Assembly: GCA_029432815.1 (NCBI GenBank)
Contig: JAROBA010000026.1
Coordinates: forward strand, 1 to 64,000
Origin: Pontiellaceae bacterium B1224
Lineage (GTDB): Bacteria; Verrucomicrobiota; Kiritimatiellia; Kiritimatiellales; Pontiellaceae
Direction of reading: 5' to 3'
Length of the DNA: 64,000 nucleotides
Both the position numbers and the translations under genes were made by a program. The notes below the pieces were generated by a model, which searched no databases, was not told the origin of the DNA, and saw only the letters and a program-made list of their open reading frames with translations. Position 1 is the first letter of the stretch; each line of letters opens with the position of its first letter. Below, one piece after another: positions 1-12,964 of this stretch.

Positions 1-1286
1 CCCCCCGTGCGGGGGGCGACCACCTCGCTTGGCGGGATACCAACGCCTGCACCGGTTTCAATCCACGCCCCCCGTGCGGGGGGCGACTCGCGACCGGAGA
101 TCGAGGAGCTTGGCAGGATGTTTCAATCCACGCCCCCCGTGCGGGGGGCGACCTCAGCTCAACTCCGAGATGCAGCTGGCCAATGTTTCAATCCACGCCC
201 CCCGTGCGGGGGGCGACTTCGGCCAACTCTCCGCAAATTCGCGAGCCGATGGTTTCAATCCACGCCCCCCGTGCGGGGGGCGACAAGAGCGCGGCGCAAA
301 GGGCGTTTTGCTGCACGAGTTTCAATCCACGCCCCCCGTGCGGGGGGCGACTCCGAAAGCTTCGCCCGCTTAACATTGCCAAGCGGTTTCAATCCACGCC
401 CCCCGTGCGGGGGGCGACTCGCCGAACACGGATATGATCGGCGTATAATATTGTTTCAATCCACGCCCCCCGTGCGGGGGGCGACGGGCGAGCAGTACAG
501 CCGGCGCTGCACCTACCGAAGTTTCAATCCACGCCCCCCGTGCGGGGGGCGACTTGAGAATGACTTTGAGGTGCTTTATAAAGTTGAAGTTTCAATCCAC
601 GCCCCCCGTGCGGGGGGCGACTGTAGTAGGCGGCTCACTGTACCTCAACGCTGCGTTTCAATCCACGCCCCCCGTGCGGGGGGCGACCCGGAAAACCTGA
701 GAGAAACAGGAGTTAAACAATGTTTCAATCCACGCCCCCCGTGCGGGGGGCGACAGGCTGCGCGAGAGCTCATGCACGTTATTCGCCTGTTTCAATCCAC
801 GCCCCCCGTGCGGGGGGCGACTTTGAATGAATTGTTTTGTTTGACAGCACAACGGGTTTCAATCCACGCCCCCCGTGCGGGGGGCGACCAACTGCCGCGA
901 GGGATCCGAAGCCTGGATTGAGTTTCAATCCACGCCCCCCGTGCGGGGGGCGACCGATGGTGTCCCAGAGCAGTTCGTGGAGGGTTCTGTTTCAATCCAC
1001 GCCCCCCGTGCGGGGGGCGACAAACATTATGTCTGACATCGGCCTTGAGCTGGAGGTTTCAATCCACGCCCCCCGTGCGGGGGGCGACAATCAGCGCGGA
1101 AATCCACCAACCGTCTACTCAGTTTCAATCCACGCCCCCCGTGCGGGGGGCGACGCACCGCCGACGCAGAAATCCTCGCCCGCATTTGGTTTCAATCCAC
1201 GCCCCCCGTGCGGGGGGCGACTTTGCCGAAACATTCAGGCTGGGCTTGAAAGCGTTTCAATCCACGCCCCCCGTGCGGGGGGCGAC
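1..1286 (-). CRISPR. Type I-C CRISPR array, 20 repeats, 19 spacers, truncated at left edge
   Basis: The 33-bp repeat starts GTTTCAATCCACGCC on the + strand and ends GGGGGGCGAC. Read on the minus strand it begins GTCGCCCCCC and ends GTGGATTGAAAC, the usual type I-C form with a strong C6/G6 hairpin stem. Full repeats start at 55, 120, 185, 252, 319, 386, 453, 521, 589, 655, 722, 789, 856, 922, 989, 1056, 1122, 1189 and 1254; bases 1-20 are the end of another. All copies look identical. The spacers are 32-35 nt and all different. Repeat polarity and the position of cas2 put the leader on the right, so transcription runs leftward and the newest spacer should be 1222-1253. The array continues beyond the window. 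Open frames across it are repeat translations, not genes. Confidence 0.98.
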
Positions 1287-1505
1287 GGTGCTTTTGTAAT
1301 CCGTTGCAGTCAGAGAGTCAACGACTGCAATTGCGCGAACCATTGTTTTTCTGTTCGGTATATTCAGTTTTCAAAGAGCGGGCTGATAGAAGTGCTTCAT
1401 TTTGCAAGGTTTCGACTGATTGCGAACCGACAGGGGTTTGAACGGAGGCTGGGGGTTCGCGGACTGCTTTGCATCGAAAAGCTGGCTGATAGTGCCGTCC
1501 CTCTT
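1287..1505 (-). promoter_or_regulatory. CRISPR leader
   Basis: This is the 219-nt non-coding stretch between the last repeat and the cas2 stop codon. Its position beside cas2 and the repeat polarity make it the leader from which the array is transcribed leftward. On the minus strand a possible TTGACT-17-TACAAA promoter lies a few bases before the first repeat. I see no gene here. Confidence 0.8.
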
Positions 1506-1799
1506 TCAAATAATAAGGGTTCCACTTTCGAGATTTGGGGTTTCTTTACTACCGTGATGCTCGACTTTATTTTCCCAGTTTTTACCGAGAAAGTAGAAAC
1601 GGAGCGAATCGGTTTCCGGTTTATAGAGCCGGAGCAGTTCGGCGCGAAGCGCGGTCCATTGGGCAGGATCGATAAGGCATTCGAAAACCGAATTCTGAAC
1701 GCGCTGTCCATAGTTCAGACAGGTCTTGGCAATGCGGGTGAGTCGCCGCTGTCCGGGTTTGTTGATGGTGGATACGTCATAAGTAATCAATACGAGCAT
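1506..1799 (-). CDS. cas2: CRISPR-associated endonuclease Cas2 (type I-C)
   Basis: A protein of 97 residues beginning MLVLITYDVST, typical of Cas2. It dimerises and, with two Cas1 dimers, forms the spacer-integration complex. The beta-strand with the conserved Asp (ITYDV) is at residues 5-9, and the SLRFYFLGK and SGTLII stretches match the family end. I chose the ATG at 1799 because GGAGG lies six bases upstream; an in-frame TTG at 1820 would add seven residues but has no ribosome-binding site. It follows cas1 by about 30 nt and is the last cas gene before the leader. The length is normal for the family. Confidence 0.97.
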   Translation of the reverse strand: MLVLITYDVSTINKPGQRRLTRIAKTCLNYGQRVQNSVFECLIDPAQWTALRAELLRLYKPETDSLRFYFLGKNWENKVEHHGSKETPNLESGTLII

Positions 1800-1829
1800 G
1801 TTGTCCTCCGGCTTTTTCAAGTTTCCGTC

Positions 1830-2852
1830 TTATTTCCAGATAAACGGCGGGTAGGCTTCGAGATCACCGCGCAGGTGACGGGCGAGCAGCTGGGCCTGCA
1901 GATGCGCAAGCAGACCGACTTTACATTTTTCACCGAGATACGGATGGGTGATCTCTTCCTGCTTCCGCTTCTGCCATGCGGTGAGCAGGGTTTTACGGGC
2001 AGCATCGGACATGGATACCGCACCGCCGGCGGAGTCGTTAAAATCTTTGGATTGGATTTGCTTTCGATTAATTAGCGAGAGCACCAATCGGTCGGCCATG
2101 ACGGCGCGGAATTCTTCCATCAGGTCCAGCGCGAGACTGGGCCGTCCGGGGCGATCGGTGTGGAGATAGCCGACGCAGGGATCGAGCCCGGCACCTTCGA
2201 GCGCGGAACGGCAGTCGTGAACCAATAATGTGTAGGTGAAGGAGAGCAACGCATTGACCGGATCTGTTGGCGGGCGACGGTTCCGTCCGGAAAATTTAAA
2301 CGCCTCATTTTTAGCGGTAATGAGCTCGGGGAAAGCCGCGAAATAGGATGCGGCGGCTTCGCCTTCGTTACCGCGCAGCTCATCGATCGGCATGGGCCTT
2401 TCCAATCGTTGGAGATATTGAGTTAATCGCGACCCCGCAGTTTTGAGCGTGGCATTTTCACCGTGGTCGCGCTGAGCACGGCGCAGGACGGCGCGGGCGT
2501 TGGCCAGTTTGCCAATGAGCATATTCCGGGCAATGGTTGCGGCCGCGCCGGGCTGATCGGCCACACGATATTGCTCGCGGCGCAGCAATACGTTGCCGGA
2601 GACCGGACCCTGAATACGCGCAAAAAATTTTCCGTACTGAGAAAGAAAGCTCACGGCCACATTGCTGTCGGCGCAGTGGTGCATCAGGAACGGACTCATC
2701 GAAATGGCTCCGAAACAGACAATGCCGTCGAGCGTGTGAACCGGCACGCGCAGACGGGTTTCTTTTTCGACATTGACCACCACGGACTGCCCCTCTTTAT
2801 GCAGGTACGCATTTTGGGTGGTGACGTAGAGCGTATTAAGATGCTTCTTCAC
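1830..2852 (-). CDS. cas1: CRISPR-associated endonuclease/integrase Cas1 (type I-C)
   Basis: Cas1 of 340 residues, the metal-dependent integrase that inserts new spacers at the leader end. The N-terminal beta-domain is followed by the helical catalytic domain. Likely metal ligands are Glu163 in NEGEAAASYF, His231 in VGYLHTDRPGRPS, and an acidic residue in the following LALDLMEEF segment. The start is GTG with GGAGG six bases upstream. It overlaps the end of cas4 by 17 nt, so the two are translationally coupled. A one-mismatch copy of the TTCCAA-N3-TTGGAA palindrome lies inside at 2399-2413. Confidence 0.97.
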   Translation of the reverse strand: MKKHLNTLYVTTQNAYLHKEGQSVVVNVEKETRLRVPVHTLDGIVCFGAISMSPFLMHHCADSNVAVSFLSQYGKFFARIQGPVSGNVLLRREQYRVADQPGAAATIARNMLIGKLANARAVLRRAQRDHGENATLKTAGSRLTQYLQRLERPMPIDELRGNEGEAAASYFAAFPELITAKNEAFKFSGRNRRPPTDPVNALLSFTYTLLVHDCRSALEGAGLDPCVGYLHTDRPGRPSLALDLMEEFRAVMADRLVLSLINRKQIQSKDFNDSAGGAVSMSDAARKTLLTAWQKRKQEEITHPYLGEKCKVGLLAHLQAQLLARHLRGDLEAYPPFIWK

Positions 2853-3456
2853 GAAGGGCCTCCTTAAGGTAGGTGGAAACAGAACGGTGTTTTTGCGGCA
2901 TGCAGGTCTCGAACAGGGAACAGGCGGCGCACTTTTTCTCGATGTATTCCGCAGACGGTGTTTTGCCGGATGCCATCAGCTCGTGCAGTCGGCGGGCGGT
3001 TTCCTTGGTTTCGGCGCGCAGTTCGGGCGTAAACTCCACCGGTTGACGGCGGCGCGGCTGCCCGTAGAAAATGGCGCCCTCCCCGATTTCCACATCCAGC
3101 ATTTCCTCAAGGCAAAGCGCCTGTGCACAGAGTTGCACCCAATCGCAATGCGTCGGTTTCGGCCTCCCGCGCTTGTGCTCAACGGGATAGACCTTGTCCG
3201 CATGAAACTCAACCACATCGGCCTTGCCGATCAGCCCCAATTTCAGCGAACGCAACAGCGTGGCATATTCATAGCGAATGCCGTCGCGCGTTTCGTGCTC
3301 CGGCCGATCCACCCGATCGTGCTGCGCACGGCCCTCGGCGGTGAAGCGATTTTCCGTCCACTGCTGCTCCAAATGAATCAGCGCGCACTGGCGCGGACAA
3401 TAAATGTAGTGCTGCAGCGCCGAGAGCGGCAACAGGTCGGAATCGGTGAAGGTCAT
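2836..3456 (-). CDS. cas4: CRISPR-associated exonuclease Cas4 (type I-C)
   Basis: A 206-residue RecB-family nuclease. In type I-C systems Cas4 works with Cas1-Cas2 to choose and trim PAM-containing prespacers. The first cluster cysteine sits in IYCPRQC near residue 20, and the C-terminal iron-sulfur cysteines are in KKCAACSLFETC near residues 176-187. The nuclease core is seen as DVVEFH and YPVEHKRG. Its ATG overlaps the stop of the upstream HEAT/nuclease gene as ATGA, and its 3' end overlaps cas1. This places all four proteins in one coupled translation unit. Confidence 0.96.
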   Translation of the reverse strand: MTFTDSDLLPLSALQHYIYCPRQCALIHLEQQWTENRFTAEGRAQHDRVDRPEHETRDGIRYEYATLLRSLKLGLIGKADVVEFHADKVYPVEHKRGRPKPTHCDWVQLCAQALCLEEMLDVEIGEGAIFYGQPRRRQPVEFTPELRAETKETARRLHELMASGKTPSAEYIEKKCAACSLFETCMPQKHRSVSTYLKEALREEAS

Positions 3457-4319
3457 TTCAACTGCTCCAGTTTTTCGAGCAAGGTTTGCCGCATACGCGG
3501 TTTGTCGTCTGGATAGAGCGAAACCAGTTTCTTGCCCTGTTGCTGATAGAGCTTCTGTTTCTTCAGCATCCCGATCTTGTAGTCAGCCGTATCCATGCCC
3601 CAATACTCCACATAGACATCAAACTCCGGCAGATAAAAATCCGGACGGATGGCATAACCATCCAAAATACGGAAGCGCTCGTCATAGCGGTAGCTGCACT
3701 TTTCCGATGCCAGAATATCGGCAATCATGCGTTCACCTTTCGACTGAACCCACGTGCCATTCTTCGTGCGAATCTTCTTCTGCAGCTCCACCTTGGTTTC
3801 AAAATTGCGCCGATCCAAAAATACCTCGTCGAAACAATGATCGCAAAACGCACGCTGAAACGCCTTTTGCGAACGGACATATTCATCGTGCTCCAGCTCC
3901 ACCCCGCAGCGCTTGCAGCAATGCACCACACTGCGCTCCGCAATTTCCACCGCCGTACGGATCTGCTTGCCCGCCGCTACTACGCTGCGTTTCACATAAT
4001 CCTTCTCCACCGGGCTACGGTAGAGATCGCGCAGATCCGGCAGGGCCTCCTTCGCCGCCGCACCAAATGCGCCAAGCGCCTTCGCCGAATACTGCCGCAC
4101 CTGCGGGTGTTCATCCTGCAGCAACGGGTGCAAAGCCTTCACCGCAGGCGCGGACGGAATAATCTCCGCCAACTTACCCAATGCAGAAGCCGCCAGCCGC
4201 CGCACCAAGGGCGACTCCGAACGCACCAGATCCACCAGCTCACCAAACGCCTCGGCACTCGCACTATTCCCCAGCTCCGTCGCCCGAGCCGCCAGCTTCT
4301 TCTCGTTGGAAATGTGCAT
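3453..4319 (-). CDS. HEAT-repeat, zinc-motif, PD-(D/E)XK nuclease-like protein inside the cas operon
   Basis: A 288-residue protein that is not part of the canonical type I-C gene set. Residues 1-125 are helical HEAT or PBS-lyase-like repeats (SPLVRRLAASALGKL, HPQVRQYSAKALGAFG). Residues 134-162 hold a zinc-type motif, CxxC at 135/138 and 159/162. Residues 190-275 resemble the PD-(D/E)XK domain seen at the end of some superfamily 1 helicases: Glu197 in SKGERMIADIL, Asp227 in RPDFYLP, Glu238 in VYVEYWG, then lysine-rich helices. The start ATG at 4319 has GGAGGGAG upstream. Its stop overlaps the cas4 start (ATGA), while 163 nt separate it from cas7. Domain calls are by eye. The inferred role is adaptation or accessory DNA cleavage; a housekeeping passenger is possible. 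Confidence 0.8.
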   Translation of the reverse strand: MHISNEKKLAARATELGNSASAEAFGELVDLVRSESPLVRRLAASALGKLAEIIPSAPAVKALHPLLQDEHPQVRQYSAKALGAFGAAAKEALPDLRDLYRSPVEKDYVKRSVVAAGKQIRTAVEIAERSVVHCCKRCGVELEHDEYVRSQKAFQRAFCDHCFDEVFLDRRNFETKVELQKKIRTKNGTWVQSKGERMIADILASEKCSYRYDERFRILDGYAIRPDFYLPEFDVYVEYWGMDTADYKIGMLKKQKLYQQQGKKLVSLYPDDKPRMRQTLLEKLEQLK

Positions 4320-4482
4320 TCTATTTCTCCCTCCGACTTATTCCGACTCCCGGGACTCTCCACCGCGTCAGCGATCCCAATCAGACACCGACGCTAAAAA
4401 GGCCATCCACTTTAAACATACCGTTTATTCCCCCGCGCCTGCCGCCGCAATAAGTCGCCCGACGCCATAGAGGTCGCCCGTT
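4320..4482 (-). other. Gap separating effector and adaptation halves of the cas operon
   Basis: These 163 nt between the cas7 stop and the HEAT/nuclease start carry no convincing gene. It is the only sizeable gap in an operon whose other junctions overlap or are under about 30 nt. An internal promoter is possible, but I see no good -35/-10 pair. Confidence 0.6.
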
Positions 4483-5332
4483 TTAAAGCATCTCGATCAG
4501 CTCCACCCCATCCGGTGCATCGCCGACTTTCACATCGTAATCCGCAAACGAACGCGGCGGCTTTTCGCCGCAGTTCTTCTCCACCGTCACCAGATTAAAC
4601 AGCTTCTGCGCCGGGGCATTGCCGAGTTCGGACGCATGCTTGAAGATGATGAGCTTCTGCGGTGCCATTTCGCCGCGCGCGGCCGAGCGATCATGGTCGA
4701 ACATATTAATCAGCGCATTCCAGAACAGTTCGAGGTCGTCCTCGGAAAATCCGGTCTGCTTCGCCAGCGGCGCGGAGATAAAACCGTGCACTTCGTAGAG
4801 ACCGTAGGGAATATAGGTTTTACGCCCCATCGTGCGGTTGTCACCATCTTGGGCCACCGCTTCTTTTCTAGTCTCCACGGCCATTCGCGTAATGCTGGCT
4901 TCCAGTGGGACCACGGGATCGATGCTTTGAGAGAATGCGAATTGAACCGGGCCGCGTACCTGCCCACAATTATTTTCCTTTACACTCATGACAGCTCCAA
5001 ATGTGCGGACATCGAAAAAGTTTTTACACATCCAAGCGCGCGCCTGACTGATTTTTTCCGATTTATCCTTCACGTCCGCCACCGCTTCATATGCGGGCTG
5101 GCGGCGTTCGGTAAGAATGCCCTTTTCCTTTACATAGATATTAAAAGGCGTTTGGTCTTCCTTCACGAGTTCGACATAGTTACGCACTTTGCGTTTGAGG
5201 CAAACATCGGTCGTGATGCCGTGCCCGGTTTCGGGATCAATGCGCGGGAGGTTCCCTCCGTCGGGATCGCCGTTGGGGTTGCCGTTCTTAATATCGAATA
5301 ACAGTACGAATTCATAACGGTTTTTGATGGGT

Positions 5333-5340
<8 letters not shown>
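4483..5340 (-). CDS. cas7: Cascade backbone protein Cas7 (Csd2), type I-C
   Basis: A 285-residue Cas7/Csd2 protein, the repeated subunit that lines the crRNA in the type I-C surveillance complex. The start [27 protein letters not shown] is characteristic, with the glycine-rich [10 protein letters not shown] loop followed by the Pro-Arg-Asp and [14 protein letters not shown] segment of the family. The C-terminal half carries the helix with [27 protein letters not shown]. Its ATG overlaps the cas8c stop by eight bases. The length is normal and nothing is truncated. Confidence 0.96.
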
Positions 5341-9884
<4,544 letters not shown>

Positions 9885-9893
9885 AGATAATCC

Positions 9894-9921
9894 ATTGTAT
9901 CTTTTAAATTATTAATCTCAA
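9894..9921 (-). promoter_or_regulatory. Predicted promoter of the cas operon
   Basis: On the minus strand TTGAGA (9916-9921) and TACAAT (9894-9899) are separated by 16 bp, each matching five of six consensus bases. The predicted transcription start at about 9886-9888 is only a few bases before the cas3 ATG at 9884. The surrounding 9885-9955 is AT-rich and also serves the divergent DUF167 gene. Confidence 0.55.
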
Positions 9922-9955
9922 GCAATACAAATTTTCCTTTTAAAGAAGGTGACTT

Positions 9956-10255
9956 ATGAACTCCTGTTTTGAAGAAAAAGATGACGCGATTATTCTGAAC
10001 GTCCGGGTGGTGCCGCGGGCTTCGCGGGATGGGCTGGCCGGATTGATGGGCGATGCCCTGAAAATCCGGATTCAGGCTCCGCCGGTGGATGGGAAGGCGA
10101 ATGCCTATTTGGTGAAGTTTCTTTCCAAACATTGGAAGATTCCGCGCAGCCGGATTGAGCTGCTTTCGGGCGAGACGGGACGGAATAAACGGATTCGAAT
10201 TTTCAACCCGACGAACGAAATACGGGCCGAGTTGTTGTCTTTTGGCGAGGAGTAG
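9956..10255 (+). CDS. DUF167 (YggU) family protein
   Basis: A 99-residue small protein matching DUF167/YggU: NVRVVPRASRDG near residues 14-25, then LKIRIQAPPVDGKANAYLVKFLS, and the GETGRNKRIRI segment. The molecular role of this conserved family is not established. AAGGTG lies upstream of the ATG. It is divergent from cas3 and lies 16 nt before znuA, so it may share that operon. A perfect palindrome (TTCCAAACATTGGAA, 10123-10137) lies inside and is read as the SKHWK peptide. Confidence 0.9.
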   Translation: MNSCFEEKDDAIILNVRVVPRASRDGLAGLMGDALKIRIQAPPVDGKANAYLVKFLSKHWKIPRSRIELLSGETGRNKRIRIFNPTNEIRAELLSFGEE

Positions 10256-10271
10256 GCTAACAATATCGCCC

Positions 10272-11156
10272 ATGAAAGGTACTATTTTATTTTTATCCGC
10301 AATTTTACTGTTTTCCGGTTGCTCTAAACAGGAGCAGAAAAACGAAAAACCGATTATTTTTGTGAGCATCCAACCGCAGGCCGGTTTACTTAAATCGCTG
10401 GTGGGCGACAACGCCGATGTCCGCACTTTGGTGGGCGAAGGGCAGTCGCCGCATTCGTATGAGCCGACGGCGCGTCAACTGGCCGCATTGGGCGAAGCGA
10501 AAATGTTGTTTACGGTCGGCGTTCCGTTTGAGAAATCGCTCCTGACCAAAATCAAACCGCTCTATCCTCAGCTTCCAATCATTGGAACGGATGCGCAGAT
10601 TGAAAAGCGGTTGATGGGGCAGGAACACCATCACCACGACGAGGACGAAGAAGAAGGCGACCACGATCACGAAGATCATGGCGGGCCAGATCCGCACGTT
10701 TGGCTCAGTGCGGTCAATGCAAAGCTGATTACTGAAACGATGTATGCGGCTTTGGAAGAGGACGGGCTGGCCGATCCAGTGGCTTACACCAACTTGATTC
10801 AAACCTTGGAAACATTGGATTCCTCTATGGCGAAGCAACTCGCTCCCTACAAAGGCAGTCGCATTTATGTCTTCCACCCTGCGTTCGGTTATTTTGCAGA
10901 TCGGTACGGTTTGGTGCAGGTTCCGATTGAACTGGACGGCAAATCGCCATCGCCCCGTCAGTTGGGGGATCTGATTGAAGCGGCGCAGGTGGATGGCGTG
11001 AAGGTGATTTTTGTTCAGAAGCAGTTCCCGGTTGAAAGTGCGGCGGCGGTGGCCGATGCGATCGGCGGTTCGGTGGTGCAGCTTAACCCGCTGGATGAAG
11101 ATGTTGTTGCCAACCTGCAGCAAATCACGGAAGCTATTAAATCTTCCTATCAGTAA
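10272..11156 (+). CDS. znuA: Metal ABC transporter substrate-binding lipoprotein, zinc type
   Basis: A 294-residue cluster A-I solute-binding protein. It has a lipoprotein signal with lipobox LLFSGC (Cys near residue 15), so it should be anchored to a membrane facing the periplasm. The loop HHHHDEDEEEGDHDHEDHGG near residues 118-137 is the His/acid-rich region usual in zinc-binding members, followed by DPHVWLS carrying a ligand histidine. A second ligand is in YVFHPAFGYFADRYG. I take ATG 10272 because it gives a clean signal peptide; an upstream in-frame extension would run through the DUF167 gene. It precedes the ATPase and permease genes. A perfect palindrome lies at 10573-10587, encoding PIIGT. 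Confidence 0.92.
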   Translation: MKGTILFLSAILLFSGCSKQEQKNEKPIIFVSIQPQAGLLKSLVGDNADVRTLVGEGQSPHSYEPTARQLAALGEAKMLFTVGVPFEKSLLTKIKPLYPQLPIIGTDAQIEKRLMGQEHHHHDEDEEEGDHDHEDHGGPDPHVWLSAVNAKLITETMYAALEEDGLADPVAYTNLIQTLETLDSSMAKQLAPYKGSRIYVFHPAFGYFADRYGLVQVPIELDGKSPSPRQLGDLIEAAQVDGVKVIFVQKQFPVESAAAVADAIGGSVVQLNPLDEDVVANLQQITEAIKSSYQ

Positions 11157-11162
11157 GGGTTA

Positions 11163-11224
11163 ACCACGGAATACACTAAATACACGAAAAGACAGTACAG
11201 GAACTCTTTCGTGTATTTCGTGGT
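11163..11224. repeat. Intergenic imperfect inverted repeat, ACCACGnAATACACGAAA family
   Basis: The left arm starts ACCACGGAATACAC at 11163 and ends TACACGAAA at 11189; the right arm TTTCGTGTATTTCGTGGT is at 11207-11224. RNA from either strand would fold into a hairpin. It occupies nearly the whole znuA-znuC gap and is not a typical terminator, since no T-run follows. Confidence 0.75.
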
Positions 11225-11233
11225 CAATATTTT

Positions 11234-11968
11234 ATGAGTCAACCTATCCAAATTGAAAACCTTAATTTTTCCTACGGGCCGGTCTCCGTACTCGAAGACG
11301 CGAATCTGTCGTTGGGCGAACGGGAATTCGTTTCGATTGTCGGGCCGAACGGCGGCGGGAAAACCACCCTGCTCAAAATTATACTCGGATTGCTGGAACC
11401 GCAGTCGGGCTCGGTTTCTGTGTTTGGAAAAGTTCCAGAGATTGGAAGAAAACAAATCGGCTATCTCCCGCAATATACAAGTCTCGATGCTCTGTTTCCC
11501 GTGACGGCATTGGACGTGGTGCTGATGGGACGGCTGGGCATTACGCGCAGCCTGGGTTTTTATACCAAGTCCGATCGGGAGGCTGCACATGCGATGCTGT
11601 CGCGGGTTGGACTGGATAAATTTCACAACCGGCCGCTGAGTGCGCTTTCCGGTGGCCAGAAGCAACGGGTGCTGATTGCCCGCGCACTGGTTTCCGAGCC
11701 GAAGCTGCTGCTGCTCGATGAGCCGTCTTCAAGTCTCGACGATTATGTGGAGCAGGAGCTGTTTGATCTGCTGCAGGAGCTGAATAAAGAGCTGACGATT
11801 GTGGTGGTCTCTCACGACGTGGCCTATGTTTCGCGCTACGTGGAAAAGGTGATCTGTGTGAACCGCGTGGTGCACACGCACCCCGTCAGCGAGATCGACG
11901 AAAACCTGATTCACGATATGTATGGCGAGCATGTGCATGCGGTGCGGCACGATCAGGAGCAGGAGTGA
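11234..11968 (+). CDS. znuC: Metal ABC transporter ATP-binding protein
   Basis: A 244-residue ABC ATPase that powers the importer. Walker A is GPNGGGKT near residues 37-44, the signature LSGGQKQR is near 138, Walker B LLLLDEPSSSLD near 157-168, and the switch histidine is in VSHD. It fits the zinc/manganese importer subgroup by context: a His-rich binding protein before it and an overlapping nine-helix-type permease after it. Its stop overlaps the permease start (TGATG). A one-mismatch palindrome lies at 11433-11447. Confidence 0.93.
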   Translation: MSQPIQIENLNFSYGPVSVLEDANLSLGEREFVSIVGPNGGGKTTLLKIILGLLEPQSGSVSVFGKVPEIGRKQIGYLPQYTSLDALFPVTALDVVLMGRLGITRSLGFYTKSDREAAHAMLSRVGLDKFHNRPLSALSGGQKQRVLIARALVSEPKLLLLDEPSSSLDDYVEQELFDLLQELNKELTIVVVSHDVAYVSRYVEKVICVNRVVHTHPVSEIDENLIHDMYGEHVHAVRHDQEQE

Positions 11969-12798
11969 TGGCTGCATTTTTCCAGGCGTTGCTCCAGCAT
12001 AGTTTCCTCCAGCACGCGCTGCTGGCCGGGCTGCTTGTGAGCATCTCGTGCGGGATTGTCGGCACCTATGTGGTGACGCGCCGCATCACCTATCTGGCTG
12101 GCGGCATTGCTCACTGCGTGCTCGGCGGCATGGGTTTTGCACGATACATGCAGGTGGTTCACGAGTGGACCTTTTTCACCCCGATGCTCGGCGCCCTGCT
12201 GGCAGCCCTGCTGGCAGCCTTCATTATCGGCTGGGTGAATATGAAAGCGAAGGAACGCATCGATACGGTTATCAGCGCCTTCTGGGGCATGGGCATGGCG
12301 ATCGGCATTCTCTTCATTGCCAAAACGCCGGGCTATGGCGAAGACCTGATGTCGTACCTGTTCGGCAACATTCTGCTCGTTTCGCAGCGCGACCTGCTCG
12401 CCATTGCCGGGCTCGACCTGTTTATTGCGGCCACCGCCCTGCTCTTCCATAAACAGTTCGTGGCGGTCTGTTTCGACGAAGAATTTGCGCGCCTGCGGGG
12501 AATCAACACCCAGTTTTTCTATTTTCTAATGCTAGCGCTCACCGCATTGACGGTCGTGCTGATGGTTTCGATTGTCGGGATTGTGATGGTGATTGTGATG
12601 CTGACGCTGCCCGCAGCCATTGCGGGCCGGTTCTGCCTGCGTATGGGTTCGATGATGGCGCTGGCCGCCGGCCTCTGCGCCCTGTTCACCTTCGGCGGAC
12701 TGGCACTCAGCTACGCCCCCGACCTGCCGGCCGGCGCGAGCATCATCGTTCTCACCGGTGTTTCCTATCTGCTTTCTCTGCTGTTTAAAAAGCGTTGA
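11968..12798 (+). CDS. znuB: Metal ABC transporter permease
   Basis: A 276-residue integral inner-membrane permease of the ABC-3 family, with about eight to nine hydrophobic segments. Family features include GIVGTYVVTRRITYLAGGIAHCVLGGMG near the start and the later FDEEFARLRGIN loop that contacts the ATPase. The ATG at 11968 overlaps the ATPase stop codon (TGATG); a GTG three bases earlier is possible. Together with the two preceding genes it makes a complete zinc-type uptake system. Confidence 0.93.
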   Translation: MAAFFQALLQHSFLQHALLAGLLVSISCGIVGTYVVTRRITYLAGGIAHCVLGGMGFARYMQVVHEWTFFTPMLGALLAALLAAFIIGWVNMKAKERIDTVISAFWGMGMAIGILFIAKTPGYGEDLMSYLFGNILLVSQRDLLAIAGLDLFIAATALLFHKQFVAVCFDEEFARLRGINTQFFYFLMLALTALTVVLMVSIVGIVMVIVMLTLPAAIAGRFCLRMGSMMALAAGLCALFTFGGLALSYAPDLPAGASIIVLTGVSYLLSLLFKKR

Positions 12799-12964
12799 TT
12801 TCTCAAATCCGGTAAGCGCGAACGGTCCGGGCGATACGTTATTCCGCTTACTTCCAGTCGACTCCTTGAAAAGATCGATAAAAAACTGCGGAGAGTGAAA
12901 TTAACCGATGAGATGGTACGTCATCTGCTGTATATTTAAGATTGTTAAATAACGGAGATGAAAC

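Noticed and set aside
7-1299. Long open frames across the first 1.3 kb on both strands
   Set aside because: They are translations of the 33-bp CRISPR repeat (STPPVRGAT, SIHAPRAGGD, FNPRPPCGGR in turn) plus spacers, with no ribosome sites.
4449-4476. GTCGCCCG repeated twice near the cas7 stop, similar to the end of the CRISPR repeat
   Set aside because: Only seven to eight bases match, without the hairpin or the ATTGAAAC end, so it is not a degenerate repeat or anti-repeat that I can support.
10155-10271. Upstream extension of the zinc-binding protein
   Set aside because: It overlaps the DUF167 gene in another frame and would bury the lipoprotein signal.
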